Made by a program: the position numbers and the translations under genes | Shown: positions 8,421 through 16,849 of the stretch, in pieces | Layout: each line of letters opens with the position of its first letter | How positions within the stretch are numbered: position 1 is the first letter of the stretch | Assembly: GCA_938009235.1 (NCBI GenBank) | Contig: CALLIK010000006.1 | Span: forward strand, 1 to 64,000 | DNA: 64,000 bases | DNA from: an uncultured Caulobacterales bacterium | GTDB taxonomy: Bacteria; Pseudomonadota; Alphaproteobacteria; Caulobacterales; Maricaulaceae | Direction: 5' to 3' | Notes under the pieces: model-generated | Told to the model about the DNA's origin: nothing | Database searches by the model: none | What the model saw: the letters and a program-made list of their open reading frames with translations, nothing else

Positions 8421-8882
8421 CTAAGGCAAAGTCTGGGTCTGCCGCAAGGCTTCGAATAAAGTCACGGCAACTGAATTGGAGAGATTGAGGGACCTTGCGC
8501 CTTCCATCATCGGTATAACTACGCGGGCATCAACGCTGTCGTGGACTTCATCAGGAACGCCAGAACCCTCTGCGCCAAAAATCAACGTATCGCCCGGCTT
8601 GAACGTGAACGCGGACATAGAGGTCGCGCCTTTGGTTGTCAGCAAAACGCGGCGTGCTGTTGTTGGCTGCGCGAGATATTCATCCCACCCGAGCGCGGTT
8701 TGCAGCCCGCCCGCAACTTTGTAATCCATCGCGGCGCGGCGCATGCGTTTATCGCCGAGGGGAAACCCGCAAGGTTCGATGAGCGTCAGGCCTGCACCGA
8801 AACACGCGCAGGATCGCATGACGGCCCCGACATTTCCGGCGATTTCGGGTTGGTAGAGAACGACGTTGAGGGGTGTAGACAT
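8421..8882 (-). CDS. trmL: tRNA (cytidine/uridine-34 2'-O)-methyltransferase TrmL
   Basis: A 153-residue SPOUT methyltransferase that methylates the wobble ribose of tRNA-Leu isoacceptors. The knot motifs are visible: motif 1 PEIAGNVGAVMRSCACFGAG, motif 2 DTLIFGAEGSGVPDEV and motif 3 MEGARSLNLSNSVAVTLFEALRQ. Length is typical for TrmL, which lacks the extra N-terminal domain of TrmH. It is first of the minus-strand run and is divergent from petA across a 243-base spacer. Confidence 0.95.
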   Translation of the reverse strand: MSTPLNVVLYQPEIAGNVGAVMRSCACFGAGLTLIEPCGFPLGDKRMRRAAMDYKVAGGLQTALGWDEYLAQPTTARRVLLTTKGATSMSAFTFKPGDTLIFGAEGSGVPDEVHDSVDARVVIPMMEGARSLNLSNSVAVTLFEALRQTQTLP

Positions 8883-8949
8883 GACGCGCCCTTAGCCCCC
8901 GCGCATTTGAATTGCAAAAATGAAGCTTTCGGAAGTCGGGGATATGTTG

Positions 8950-9053
8950 TTAGAGGTCTTTAAAATGATCGTTCTGTCCGAGGAGGGGAGGCCTCTAACT
9001 GCAATCCATCCCTAAATTGCGTCGGATTGCCGCGAAAACTCGCTGGCAATCCG
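8950..9053 (+). promoter_or_regulatory. Structured leader/promoter region of petABC
   Basis: Two inverted repeats lie in the trmL-petA spacer. The first pairs TTAGAGG (8950-8956) with CCTCTAA (8992-8998). The second is a long hairpin: CGGATTGCCGCG (9023-9034) with CGC-T-GGCAATCCG (9041-9053), 12 pairs with one bulged T and an AAAACT loop, followed at once by CATTATATAAG, which could hold the -10. No U-run follows on either strand, so it is not a standard terminator. It may be an operator or a leader structure controlling the bc1 operon (inference). Confidence 0.5.
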
Positions 9054-9125
9054 CATTATATAAGTCTAAACACCGCCCCGATTATGAACGTGCCTTATTG
9101 AGGCTAACAAGGAGTGGACGCCCGC

Positions 9126-9665
9126 ATGTCCGACAACCAACCCGACGACGGTTCAAAACGCGATTTTATCTTTTTGGCTACAGGCGCTGTAGCTGCCGCT
9201 GGCGGTGCGTCTCTTGCGTGGCCGCTCGTAGCACAAATGGGTAAGGCTGCTGATACACTCGCAGCTGGCTCAATCGAAATCGATTTATCCAAAATTGCCG
9301 AAGGCCAACAGCTCAAGATGCTATGGCGCGGTAAGCCTGTCTTTGTACGTCACCGTACGGCAGCTGAGATTGAGGTTGCTGAAGCTGTTGAGCTTACTGA
9401 GCTTAAAGATCCAGAAGCTGACGTTGATCGTTTGATTGCAGGCCCGAGTGGCGCTGTTAATCAGAAGTACCTCGTGATGGTGGGTGTCTGTACGCACTTC
9501 GGGTGTGTTCCAGTGGGTGAAGCTGGCGATTTCGAAGGCTGGTACTGCCCATGTCACGGATCACATTACGATACGTCGGGACGCATCCGTAAAGGGCCCG
9601 CACCGAAGAACATGGTGATCCCACCTTATGAATATATTTCCGATAACGTTATCAAGGTAGGATAA
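9126..9665 (+). CDS. petA: Ubiquinol-cytochrome c reductase Rieske iron-sulfur subunit PetA
   Basis: A 179-residue subunit of the cytochrome bc1 complex carrying the [2Fe-2S] cluster. The start is the ATG at 9126, 11 bases behind AAGGAG; an in-frame GTG at 9114 overlaps that ribosome site and is unlikely. An N-terminal twin-arginine-independent anchor ([20 protein letters not shown]) is followed by the hinge and by the cluster motifs CTHFGC and CPCHGSHYD. The RDF before the anchor resembles the single-Arg/Lys Tat-like signal (KRDFIFL) known in Rieske proteins. First gene of petABC. Confidence 0.97.
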   Translation: MSDNQPDDGSKRDFIFLATGAVAAAGGASLAWPLVAQMGKAADTLAAGSIEIDLSKIAEGQQLKMLWRGKPVFVRHRTAAEIEVAEAVELTELKDPEADVDRLIAGPSGAVNQKYLVMVGVCTHFGCVPVGEAGDFEGWYCPCHGSHYDTSGRIRKGPAPKNMVIPPYEYISDNVIKVG

Positions 9666-9669
9666 GACT

Positions 9670-10947
9670 ATGTCCGGACATCCTTCGACTTACGAACCTA
9701 AATACGCCGCAGCTAAATGGATGGATCAGCGTTTGCCGATCATCCGTATGGGCGCAGACTTCATGACGTTCCCGTCTCCGCGTAACCTGAACTATTGGTA
9801 CACATTTGGCGGCATCTTGGCGCTTTGCCTCGTTGTTCAAATTCTATCAGGCGTGATTTTGGCGATGCATTATGTTGCAGACGTCGACAAAGCCTTTGCT
9901 TCTGTTCAACGTATTCGCCGTGACGTTCCATTTGGTTGGTTACTACAATCCATGCATGCCGTCGGCGCGTCGATGTTCTTCCTCGCCGTCTATATGCATA
10001 TGTTCCGTGGTCTTTATTATGGGTCTTACAAAGCCCCACGCGAAGTCATCTGGATTTTGGGCTGTGCGATCTATCTTGCGATGATGGCAACGGCGTTCTT
10101 GGGCTATACATTGCCTTGGGGTCAAATGTCTTTCTGGGGTGCGACCGTGATTACAGGCTTCTTTGGCGCGGTTCCCGTTGTCGGTGAAAGCCTGCAACAG
10201 TGGCTCTTGGGTGGGTATTCCGTCGATAATGCGACGCTGAACCGCTTCTTTGCTCTACATTACTTACTTCCATTCGTCATTGCGGCCCTTGTTGGTTTGC
10301 ATGTTTGGGCTTTGCATCACGTTGGGCAAAACAACCCAATCGGTATTTCTGCGAAGACAAAAGAAGATACATTGTCTTTCCATCCGTTCTACACGGTTAA
10401 AGATGCATTCGCGATTGCCGTGTTCTTCGTTATCTTTGCGATCTTCCTCTTCTATCTCCCAGACGCTCTGGGACATGCGGATAACTATATCGAAGCTGAC
10501 CCAATGAAAACACCACCGCATATTGTGCCTGAATGGTATTTCCTACCGTTCTACGCGATCTTGCGGGCTGTACCGTCGAAACTGTTCGGTATTTTGTTGA
10601 TGCTAGGCGCGATTGTTGTGCTCTTTGTCTTGCCTTGGCTCGATACGCATAAGGTTCGCTCCATGCGCTTCCGTCCAATCGCGAAATGGTTCTTCATCAT
10701 TTTCATCGTTATGTGCTTTATACTTGGCTGGTGTGGCGCGGGAACACCGTCCGACGTAGCTATTCCTATCGGTAAGGGCATGACGTTCTATGTGTTGTCT
10801 CAAATCGCTACGGTTTACTACTTCGCCTATTTCCTCATAATTTTGCCAGTTCTTGGTTTGGTTGAGAAGCCACTCAAACGACCTGACTCGATTACAAAAG
10901 CCGTTCTCGGTGAGCAGAAAAGTGATGCGGATTTGGCTTCGGCCTAA
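9670..10947 (+). CDS. petB: Cytochrome b subunit of the bc1 complex PetB
   Basis: A 425-residue polytopic membrane protein that binds two hemes b and forms the quinol sites. Segments such as [39 protein letters not shown] with its heme His, [18 protein letters not shown] and the Qo-site [15 protein letters not shown] (PEWY motif) are all present. It follows petA after 4 bases. About eight or nine membrane helices are predicted by eye, ending with a short polar tail. Confidence 0.97.
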   Translation: MSGHPSTYEPKYAAAKWMDQRLPIIRMGADFMTFPSPRNLNYWYTFGGILALCLVVQILSGVILAMHYVADVDKAFASVQRIRRDVPFGWLLQSMHAVGASMFFLAVYMHMFRGLYYGSYKAPREVIWILGCAIYLAMMATAFLGYTLPWGQMSFWGATVITGFFGAVPVVGESLQQWLLGGYSVDNATLNRFFALHYLLPFVIAALVGLHVWALHHVGQNNPIGISAKTKEDTLSFHPFYTVKDAFAIAVFFVIFAIFLFYLPDALGHADNYIEADPMKTPPHIVPEWYFLPFYAILRAVPSKLFGILLMLGAIVVLFVLPWLDTHKVRSMRFRPIAKWFFIIFIVMCFILGWCGAGTPSDVAIPIGKGMTFYVLSQIATVYYFAYFLIILPVLGLVEKPLKRPDSITKAVLGEQKSDADLASA

Positions 10948-10984
10948 TCCTCGCGGCACATTAGATTTACTGGAGAGCGTAGAC

Positions 10985-11848
10985 ATGGCGTTCATGAAAT
11001 TAAAAACACTCATTATTGGTAGCGTCGTCGCGGCGGCCTCTGTTGCGGGACTTGCATTTGCAGCCGGCGGTGGCGGCACTGGCGATTACCATATGGAGCA
11101 TAAGGACTGGTCGTTTAACGGCGCGTTCGGTAAATATGACCGCGCAGCCGCGCAACGTGGATACCAAGTGTACCGCGAAGTTTGCTCATCTTGCCATCAG
11201 TTGAAATTCCTCGCGTTCCGTCATCTCGGCGACAAGGGCGCACCTTTCTATCTTGAGGATTTCCCAAACCCGAACGACAATCCATATGTGAAAAACTTCG
11301 CAGCGGATTGGAATGTCGAAGATATTGATTCTGATAATGGCGACACGATTGAACGCCCTGGTATCCCAGCGGATTACTTCCCGCCAATCTTTCCGAATGA
11401 TGCCGCTGCACGCGCATCAAATGGTGGCGCGCTGCCACCTGAATTGTCCGTTATAGCTAAAGCTCGTACGAACGGTCCAGATTACATCTATAATTTGATG
11501 CTCGCCTACAGCGCGCACAAACCAGATGATGTCGAATTGACACCTGGTTTGTACTACAACCCAGTGATGGATGGCGGTAAAATTGCGATGGCTGCTCCAC
11601 TGTCCGATGGACTTGTTGAGTATGAAGCCATCGAAGTTGAAGACCACGGTAAGATCAAAACAATTCCTGCGCCCGAAGCGACTGTTGAGCAAATGTCGTC
11701 CGACTTGGTTCAATTTCTCGCATGGTCCGCTGATCCTAAAATGGAACAACGTAAGAGCACAGGTTTGATGACGATCATCTATCTGCTGATCCTCTCGCTC
11801 CTTCTCTTCTTGTCCTACAAGCGCGTTTGGCGGAATGTGAAGCATTAG
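10985..11848 (+). CDS. petC: Cytochrome c1 PetC
   Basis: A 287-residue membrane-anchored cytochrome. The ATG at 10985 follows TGGAGAG and gives a Sec signal (LIIGSVVAAASVAGLAFAAG); a longer frame upstream overlaps petB and is rejected. Heme-binding CSSCHQL occurs at about residue 61, the axial Met segment lies in the second half (NPVMDGGKIAMAAPLSDG), and a C-terminal membrane anchor (TIIYLLILSLLLFLSYKRVW) is visible. Last gene of petABC, followed by a terminator. Confidence 0.96.
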   Translation: MAFMKLKTLIIGSVVAAASVAGLAFAAGGGGTGDYHMEHKDWSFNGAFGKYDRAAAQRGYQVYREVCSSCHQLKFLAFRHLGDKGAPFYLEDFPNPNDNPYVKNFAADWNVEDIDSDNGDTIERPGIPADYFPPIFPNDAAARASNGGALPPELSVIAKARTNGPDYIYNLMLAYSAHKPDDVELTPGLYYNPVMDGGKIAMAAPLSDGLVEYEAIEVEDHGKIKTIPAPEATVEQMSSDLVQFLAWSADPKMEQRKSTGLMTIIYLLILSLLLFLSYKRVWRNVKH

Positions 11849-11872
11849 GGCCTCACTCTTTCTTGATTGAAG

Positions 11873-11898
11873 AACCCAGTCTGAGGCTGGGTTTTTTA
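11873..11898 (+). terminator. Rho-independent terminator of petABC
   Basis: AACCCAGTC (11873-11881) pairs with GGCTGGGTT (11885-11893) around TGA, with one T-G pair, followed by TTTTTATT. It lies 25 bases behind petC and ahead of mtnP. Confidence 0.9.
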
Positions 11899-11945
11899 TT
11901 GTCCTGCGTTCTAAGGTGAGCGAAAAGCGAGCTACGGAGACAATT

Positions 11946-12857
11946 ATGACCAATTCAAAAAACTCACAATGGACACTTGGCGTTCTTGGTGGTTCAGGCC
12001 TCTATGATCTGGAAGGGCTTGAGAACCCTGAATGGGTGTCAATTGATACGCCTTGGGGCGCGCCGTCTGACGATATTCTTTTCGCTGAGATGAATGGCGT
12101 GCGGCTGCGGTTCTTGCCGCGTCATGGTCGGGGTCATGCGCTTGCGCCGTCTGATGTGAATTACCGCGCCAATATTGATGCGTTAAAACGTGCAGGCTGT
12201 ACGGATCTATTGTCGATCTCCGCCGTGGGCAGTTTACAGGCAGACTACGCGCCGGGTGATTTCGTCATGGTCAATCAATTCATTGACCGCACATTCGCGC
12301 GCGAAAAAAGCTTCTTTGGCGAAGGTTGTGTGGCCCATGTCAGTGTTGCTGATCCTGTCTGTGTGCGGCTATCTGGTCTGGCTGGTGACGCGGCTATTCG
12401 TGCGGGCGTAAAGGTCCACCGTCCTGATGCAGGGGCGTTAATGACCTATCTCGCAATGGAAGGGCCGCAATTCTCAACCAAAGCGGAAAGCCATATGTAT
12501 CGTCAATGGGGGTGCGATGTGATTGGTATGACAAATATGCCAGAAGCCAAACTCGCGCGCGAAGCCGAGCTGCCTTATGCGACAATAGCGATGGTGACAG
12601 ACTTTGACTGTTGGCACGAAGGCCACGGCAATGTGGATGTCGCGAGTGTGATTGCGGTGATGCAGAAGAACTCTGCGATGGCGCAAACAGCTATTCTGGA
12701 TTTGATTGAAACGCTCGCAAAGATACCGCGCACGGCCTGTCCATCAGGCATTGATACCAATCTCGATGTTGCGGTTATTACGCCTCCGCAGGCGCGAGAT
12801 CCAAAACGTATGGCGATGTTGGATGCTGTGGCGAAACGCTATTTAGCGCAGGGTTAA
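11946..12857 (+). CDS. mtnP: 5'-methylthioadenosine phosphorylase
   Basis: A 303-residue purine nucleoside phosphorylase-fold enzyme that cleaves 5'-methylthioadenosine to adenine and methylthioribose-1-phosphate for methionine salvage. The start is ATG 11946 behind a GGAG; an upstream GTG adds an untypical tail. Signatures: GVLGGSGLYDLEGL, the phosphate-binding RHGRGHALAPSDVNYRANI, the nucleoside-site MEGPQFSTKAESHMYRQWG, and DVIGMTNMPEAKLAREAELPYA. The position next to petABC is recurrent in alphaproteobacteria. It converges with the SH3 gene, 3 bases apart. Confidence 0.93.
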   Translation: MTNSKNSQWTLGVLGGSGLYDLEGLENPEWVSIDTPWGAPSDDILFAEMNGVRLRFLPRHGRGHALAPSDVNYRANIDALKRAGCTDLLSISAVGSLQADYAPGDFVMVNQFIDRTFAREKSFFGEGCVAHVSVADPVCVRLSGLAGDAAIRAGVKVHRPDAGALMTYLAMEGPQFSTKAESHMYRQWGCDVIGMTNMPEAKLAREAELPYATIAMVTDFDCWHEGHGNVDVASVIAVMQKNSAMAQTAILDLIETLAKIPRTACPSGIDTNLDVAVITPPQARDPKRMAMLDAVAKRYLAQG

Positions 12858-12860
12858 AGA

Positions 12861-13406
12861 TTAAGGGCGGGAGGCACCCCAGAGCAAGTTTTGTCTAGCC
12901 CACCCTTTTAACCCGTTTTCGGCCTTCACTTCACACCATCCATCACGGCACTCTTCTAGACGTAGAAGGGCGCGATTATCTGTGCGGGCTACTTCGCGTC
13001 CGCGCGCATCAGGCTTAGACCGTAATGTGACTTGGCGTGTCGCGAGAACAGTGCGTGATCCAGATAATGCTGGTTTGTGAACCCATGCTTCATCACCCGA
13101 TATATCGCGAACTTTACGCCACATTTCTGTTTCAGCAACGATCAGTAAGGGCAGGTCGCGCCGTTGATATTGCCACGCAACGGGATGGTCACGGCTTGGG
13201 CCTGTGCGTCCGTTTACTTTAGAAAATTTCAAGCTCACAAACCGCGGTACATTAAAGCCCGACGGGGTGCGATCCGCACTGACGCGGTAAAGATCTGCAG
13301 TCGTTGCGGCGGGTATAGGCTCAACAACGCGTTTCACACCATCTTGTGCAAAGGCTGGACCTGCGAGTGTGAGGCTGAACAGAAGGGGGAGAATAATTGT
13401 GCGCAT
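12861..13406 (-). CDS. Secreted bacterial SH3-domain protein
   Basis: A 181-residue protein starting at MRTIILPLLFSLTLAGPAFA, a clean signal peptide; a TTG-initiated longer form would hide it. Two SH3_4-type domains are visible: VSLKFSKVNGRTGPSRDHP with EMWRKVRD, and VTLRSKPDARGREVARTDN with GWCEVKAENGLKGWARQNLLWG. Such proteins are periplasmic and thought to bind peptidoglycan or to act in targeting; exact role unknown. It ends 3 bases from mtnP and is divergent from the dehydrogenase gene. Confidence 0.88.
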   Translation of the reverse strand: MRTIILPLLFSLTLAGPAFAQDGVKRVVEPIPAATTADLYRVSADRTPSGFNVPRFVSLKFSKVNGRTGPSRDHPVAWQYQRRDLPLLIVAETEMWRKVRDISGDEAWVHKPALSGSRTVLATRQVTLRSKPDARGREVARTDNRALLRLEECRDGWCEVKAENGLKGWARQNLLWGASRP

Positions 13407-13499
13407 AGACTTAGATGTGCCCTTGATTTGGTTAAGCAATGCCTAATTCGTGACAACGTCTGCATTGCAATTCCGCACCGCTCAGTCCAACAGTGGTTT

Positions 13500-14501
13500 A
13501 TGAAATCAAAGCCTAAGGTCGTTGTCACTCGCCGTCTCCCACAGGAGGTCGAAGCGCGTATGTCGGATATGTTTGAGACCGTCCTACGTTCAGACGATAC
13601 GCCGATGACGCAAAATGAGTTGGCAGCTGCTATCGCGGATTGCGATATCTTTGTACCAACCGTCACAGACCGCATAGATGCAGATGTGATTGCAAAAGCC
13701 TCGCCACATCTGCGTTTAATTGCAAATTTTGGTGCAGGAACAGATCATATTGATGTGGCTTGTGCGCACGCGAAAGGTATCAGCGTTTCTAACACGCCGG
13801 GAGTTCTGACGGAAGATACGGCTGATCTGGCGATGGCTCTGATCTTGGCCGTCTCGCGCCGCCTCGTCGAAGGAGACCGCCATCTGCGCGCAGGTGACTT
13901 TAAAGGCTGGGCCCCGACCCATATGCTAGGCCATCGTGTTCGTGGCGGGAAATTAGGGATCATCGGTATGGGCCGTATTGGGCAAGCCTTGGCACGCCGC
14001 GCACATGCCTTTGGCCTAGATGTGCATTATCATAACCGCAGACGTATTCCCAAAGCCATAGAAGATGAGTTGGGCGCGACGTGGCATGAAAATCTAGATG
14101 CGATGTTGAGCGATATGAATTTCGTGTCTATTCATTGTCCTTCCACGCCTGACACACACCATATGATCAACGCAGAGCGCATCGCTATTATGAGGCCTGA
14201 CAGTTATATCGTGAACACGGCACGAGGCGAGATTATTGACGAAGCCGCTTTGGCCGCCGCCATCCGTAATGGGACGATTTCTGGCGCAGGCCTTGATGTT
14301 TACGAAGCCGAGCCGAAACCTCATCCTGATTTACTCGATCTTCCTAATGTCATCCTCGCCCCGCATATTGGGTCCGCAACTCATCAAAGCCGCCGCGAAA
14401 TGGGCGAAGTTGTTTTGATCAATATACGGGCAATGATGGATCATCATGCGTGTCCAAACCGCGTCCTGCCACCCGGCGCGAGTTTCCAGACTGTTTCATA
14501 G
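13500..14501 (+). CDS. D-2-hydroxyacid dehydrogenase (glyoxylate/hydroxypyruvate reductase type)
   Basis: A 333-residue NAD(P)-dependent dehydrogenase. ATG 13500 begins MKSKPKVVVTRRLPQEVE, the normal family start; the open frame runs further upstream but there overlaps the divergent SH3 gene. The Rossmann motif is GGKLGIIGMGRIGQALARRA; the catalytic Arg is in NTARGEIIDEAAL, Glu in YEAEPKPHPDLL and His in LAPHIGSATHQSR. The GMGRIGQ form and overall length fit GyaR-like glyoxylate reductases. Monocistronic on the plus strand. Confidence 0.92.
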   Translation: MKSKPKVVVTRRLPQEVEARMSDMFETVLRSDDTPMTQNELAAAIADCDIFVPTVTDRIDADVIAKASPHLRLIANFGAGTDHIDVACAHAKGISVSNTPGVLTEDTADLAMALILAVSRRLVEGDRHLRAGDFKGWAPTHMLGHRVRGGKLGIIGMGRIGQALARRAHAFGLDVHYHNRRRIPKAIEDELGATWHENLDAMLSDMNFVSIHCPSTPDTHHMINAERIAIMRPDSYIVNTARGEIIDEAALAAAIRNGTISGAGLDVYEAEPKPHPDLLDLPNVILAPHIGSATHQSRREMGEVVLINIRAMMDHHACPNRVLPPGASFQTVS

Positions 14502-14601
14502 CCACTAGTACCGTGCTCTAACTATGTCCGCGCAGGCGTTAAAAGTGTAGCGTAGCATTACAATTCGCCCCTTGGGCGCAAGCGATTGCGAAAACGAAAG
14601 G

Positions 14602-14616
14602 TTAATGAAAGGTTAA
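14602..14616 (+). promoter_or_regulatory. CtrA-type box TTAA-N7-TTAA
   Basis: The tandem 11-bp repeat GAAAGGTTAAT (14596-14606 and 14607-14617) creates TTAA, seven bases, TTAA, which is exactly the recognition pattern of the cell-cycle regulator CtrA in alphaproteobacteria. It lies 21 bases before the ATG of the small secreted protein at 14637, close enough to overlap a promoter or the start of transcription. Confidence 0.55.
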
Positions 14617-14636
14617 TTCCTACAGGAGTAACCTTT

Positions 14637-15023
14637 ATGACCCGCACAACAATTTTCATCGCCAGCCTTATCGCCGCATTGGCGTTTCCTGCCATCGCAT
14701 CTGCATCTTGCGGTACAAGCGAGGGTAGCTTTACAGTTACATGCGAAAAAGGCGTCAAAGTCTTTCGGCATAATTCACTGTCTGCCAGACCGCGTGGTTT
14801 GTCTGCGTCACGGTTAAAAGCAAAAGCAATAGAAGCACGTCAAGACGCTGATAAGGCACGTTTAGAATCCAAGGACCGTTATAATCTTCGGAAACTAGCT
14901 CTACAAGAACGGGCGCTTGATATTAAAGAACGTCAGCTTGAGGTTTCCCAACGTAGTACGCGTCGCCGATTTGCCTATAGCATTGCCCGCCCTATTCGGG
15001 TCAAAAGCACGCATGCAAAATAA
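14637..15023 (+). CDS. Small secreted coiled-coil protein, possibly CtrA-regulated
   Basis: A 128-residue protein beginning MTRTTIFIASLIAALAFPAIASA behind ACAGGAG, a good ribosome site and a clean signal peptide. The mature part has two cysteines (SCGTSEGSFTVTCEKG) and then a long charged helix (about residues 55-105, rich in Lys, Arg, Glu, Ala) that looks like a coiled coil. No family recognised. It converges with moeB, one base apart. The CtrA-like box in front is the only functional hint. Confidence 0.7.
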   Translation: MTRTTIFIASLIAALAFPAIASASCGTSEGSFTVTCEKGVKVFRHNSLSARPRGLSASRLKAKAIEARQDADKARLESKDRYNLRKLALQERALDIKERQLEVSQRSTRRRFAYSIARPIRVKSTHAK

Positions 15024-15024
15024 T

Positions 15025-15768
15025 TTACTGACAGGTCGAGCAATTCGGATCGCGCGCGAGACGGATGGTTCGACCTTCACTGTTTAGGGCATCAAAGACG
15101 TAAAGACGCCCATCTAAAACATCCCCCGCGCCCGTGATTTGTTTAATGGCCTCCATGGCCATCATCGATCCGCCCATTCCCGCCATCGCCCCTAAGACGC
15201 CATGCGTTGAGCAATCTTGTTCGATGTCAGGCGCTTCGTGGACAAAGCAGCGATAGCAAGGCGAGTCTACGCCAACGTTAAACACACCTAATTGTAAATC
15301 AAAACGACCCAAGGCCCCTGACACCAGTGGAATGCCAAGCGTTCGCGAGGCAGCATTAATTGCAAAACGCGCCGCAAAACTATCAGTACCGTCCAAGATA
15401 ACATCATGCCCACGGAGCAACGCCTTCGCATTGTCAGGCGTTAGGCGAATGGGTTGCCGCGTGACATGGCAATCAGGATTCAAGTCCTCCAACGTATCAC
15501 CCATGATTTGGGCTTTCCCCATGCCGATGTCGGTATGGATGAATTGGACTTGGCGTTGTAGGTTTGAAGCCTCGACCACATCATCATCGATGATGGTGAC
15601 GCGGCCTACGCCTGCTGCCGCCAAATATAGGCCTGCAGGACCGCCCAATCCGCCTGCACCCACAATAGCGACATTCGCGGACAGCAGAGCATTTTGCCCA
15701 GGTCCGCCAATCTCGCGTAAGGTGAGGTGCCGCGCGTAACGCGAAATTTGGGAGGCGTTGAGCGCCAT
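15025..15768 (-). CDS. moeB: HesA/MoeB/ThiF-family adenylyltransferase
   Basis: A 247-residue E1-like enzyme that adenylates the C-terminal glycine of a sulfur-carrier protein (MoaD or ThiS). Visible: nucleotide loop AIVGAGGLGGPAGLYLAAAGVG, DDDVVEASNLQRQVQF with the conserved Arg, and two zinc CxxC pairs (CYRCF near residue 180 and CSTC at the C-terminus). No rhodanese domain is fused. It begins 3 bases behind cysK; a sulfur-related pair is sensible. MoeB versus ThiF cannot be settled from this sequence alone. Confidence 0.88.
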   Translation of the reverse strand: MALNASQISRYARHLTLREIGGPGQNALLSANVAIVGAGGLGGPAGLYLAAAGVGRVTIIDDDVVEASNLQRQVQFIHTDIGMGKAQIMGDTLEDLNPDCHVTRQPIRLTPDNAKALLRGHDVILDGTDSFAARFAINAASRTLGIPLVSGALGRFDLQLGVFNVGVDSPCYRCFVHEAPDIEQDCSTHGVLGAMAGMGGSMMAMEAIKQITGAGDVLDGRLYVFDALNSEGRTIRLARDPNCSTCQ

Positions 15769-15771
15769 GTG

Positions 15772-16746
15772 TTAGTCGCTCTTTCCGCGAATCTCTGGCG
15801 TGTAGTCATTATCAAACAAAGGCGTGGAGAGGTAACGTTCTGCAAAACTTGGAATGATCGCAACGATACGCTTGCCGCGCATATTAGGCCGCGCGCCGAC
15901 AATCATAGCTGCCGCTACGGCCGCGCCAGATGAAATACCAATCGGCACACCGTCTTCGGCGGCGACATGTTTGGCCGTCCCGAATGCGGCTTCGCTCTCG
16001 ATTGTTACAACGTCGTCGATGAGGTCAGTGTCGAGATTTTCAGGAATGAAACCTGCGCCAATGCCTTGAATTTTATGCGGGCCTTTTTCGCCCGTTGAGA
16101 TCATAGGGCTACCGACAGGTTCGACAGCGATGATTTGGCAGTCAGGGTTTTTCTCTTTTAAGAAACGCCCTGCACCAGACAAGGTTCCGCCTGTGCCGAC
16201 ACCTGCGATGAAGGCATCAACTTTGCCGTCGCAATCCGCCCAAATTTCTGGACCTGTTGTGTCGTAATGGATTTGCGGATTGGCAGGATTGTCAAACTGT
16301 CCCGGCATGACAGCGCCAGGTGTTTCGGCAACGATATCTGCAGCGACTTTCATCGCGAGTGGAATGCCGCCAGACGCTTCGGTGAGGACAAGCTCTGCGC
16401 CTAGTTGACGCATCATTTTACGGCGTTCGACACTCATCTGTTCTGGCATGACCAAGATGGCTTTGTAGCCCTTAGCTGCGGCCGCGAATGCAATGGCAAT
16501 ACCTGTGTTGCCAGATGTAGATTCAACAATCGTTCCGCCAGCTTTCAACGTTCCGTCGCGTTCCATCGCTTCGATCATGGCAATCCCGATACGGTCTTTG
16601 ACTGACGCGATGGGATTGAAAAACTCTAGTTTGAAGCATAAATCCGCAGGCAAGCCTTCGGTGATACGCGGAAAACGAACAAGCGGCGTTCCGCCCATCG
16701 TTTGCATGATATTGTCATAGATACGACCACGAGGTTGGGCAGACAT
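15772..16746 (-). CDS. cysK: Cysteine synthase A (O-acetylserine sulfhydrylase)
   Basis: A 324-residue PLP enzyme making cysteine from O-acetylserine and sulfide. The PLP lysine is in NPIASVKDRIGIAMIE, the substrate loop in ESTSGNTGIAIAFAA, and the phosphate-binding glycines in GVGTGGTLSGAGRFLK. The ISSGAAVAAAM segment completes the fold. Normal length. First gene of the cysK-moeB pair. Confidence 0.95.
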   Translation of the reverse strand: MSAQPRGRIYDNIMQTMGGTPLVRFPRITEGLPADLCFKLEFFNPIASVKDRIGIAMIEAMERDGTLKAGGTIVESTSGNTGIAIAFAAAAKGYKAILVMPEQMSVERRKMMRQLGAELVLTEASGGIPLAMKVAADIVAETPGAVMPGQFDNPANPQIHYDTTGPEIWADCDGKVDAFIAGVGTGGTLSGAGRFLKEKNPDCQIIAVEPVGSPMISTGEKGPHKIQGIGAGFIPENLDTDLIDDVVTIESEAAFGTAKHVAAEDGVPIGISSGAAVAAAMIVGARPNMRGKRIVAIIPSFAERYLSTPLFDNDYTPEIRGKSD

Positions 16747-16849
16747 AAGGCTCTCCTGAGTACGGCTTTGGCGTTAAGCATTACGCGACTATTGTGCTTA
16801 GGAAAAGCCGTCATAAGCTGTCGGACTAGAGACCTTTAATTTTAGCGAA

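Noticed and set aside
9761-11953. Several minus-strand ORFs opposite petB and petC
   Set aside because: They are shadows of conserved cytochrome genes, without start signals.
13164-13499. N-terminal extension of the hydroxyacid dehydrogenase by over 100 codons
   Set aside because: It lies antisense to the SH3 gene and has no similarity to the family; the ATG at 13500 gives the normal start.
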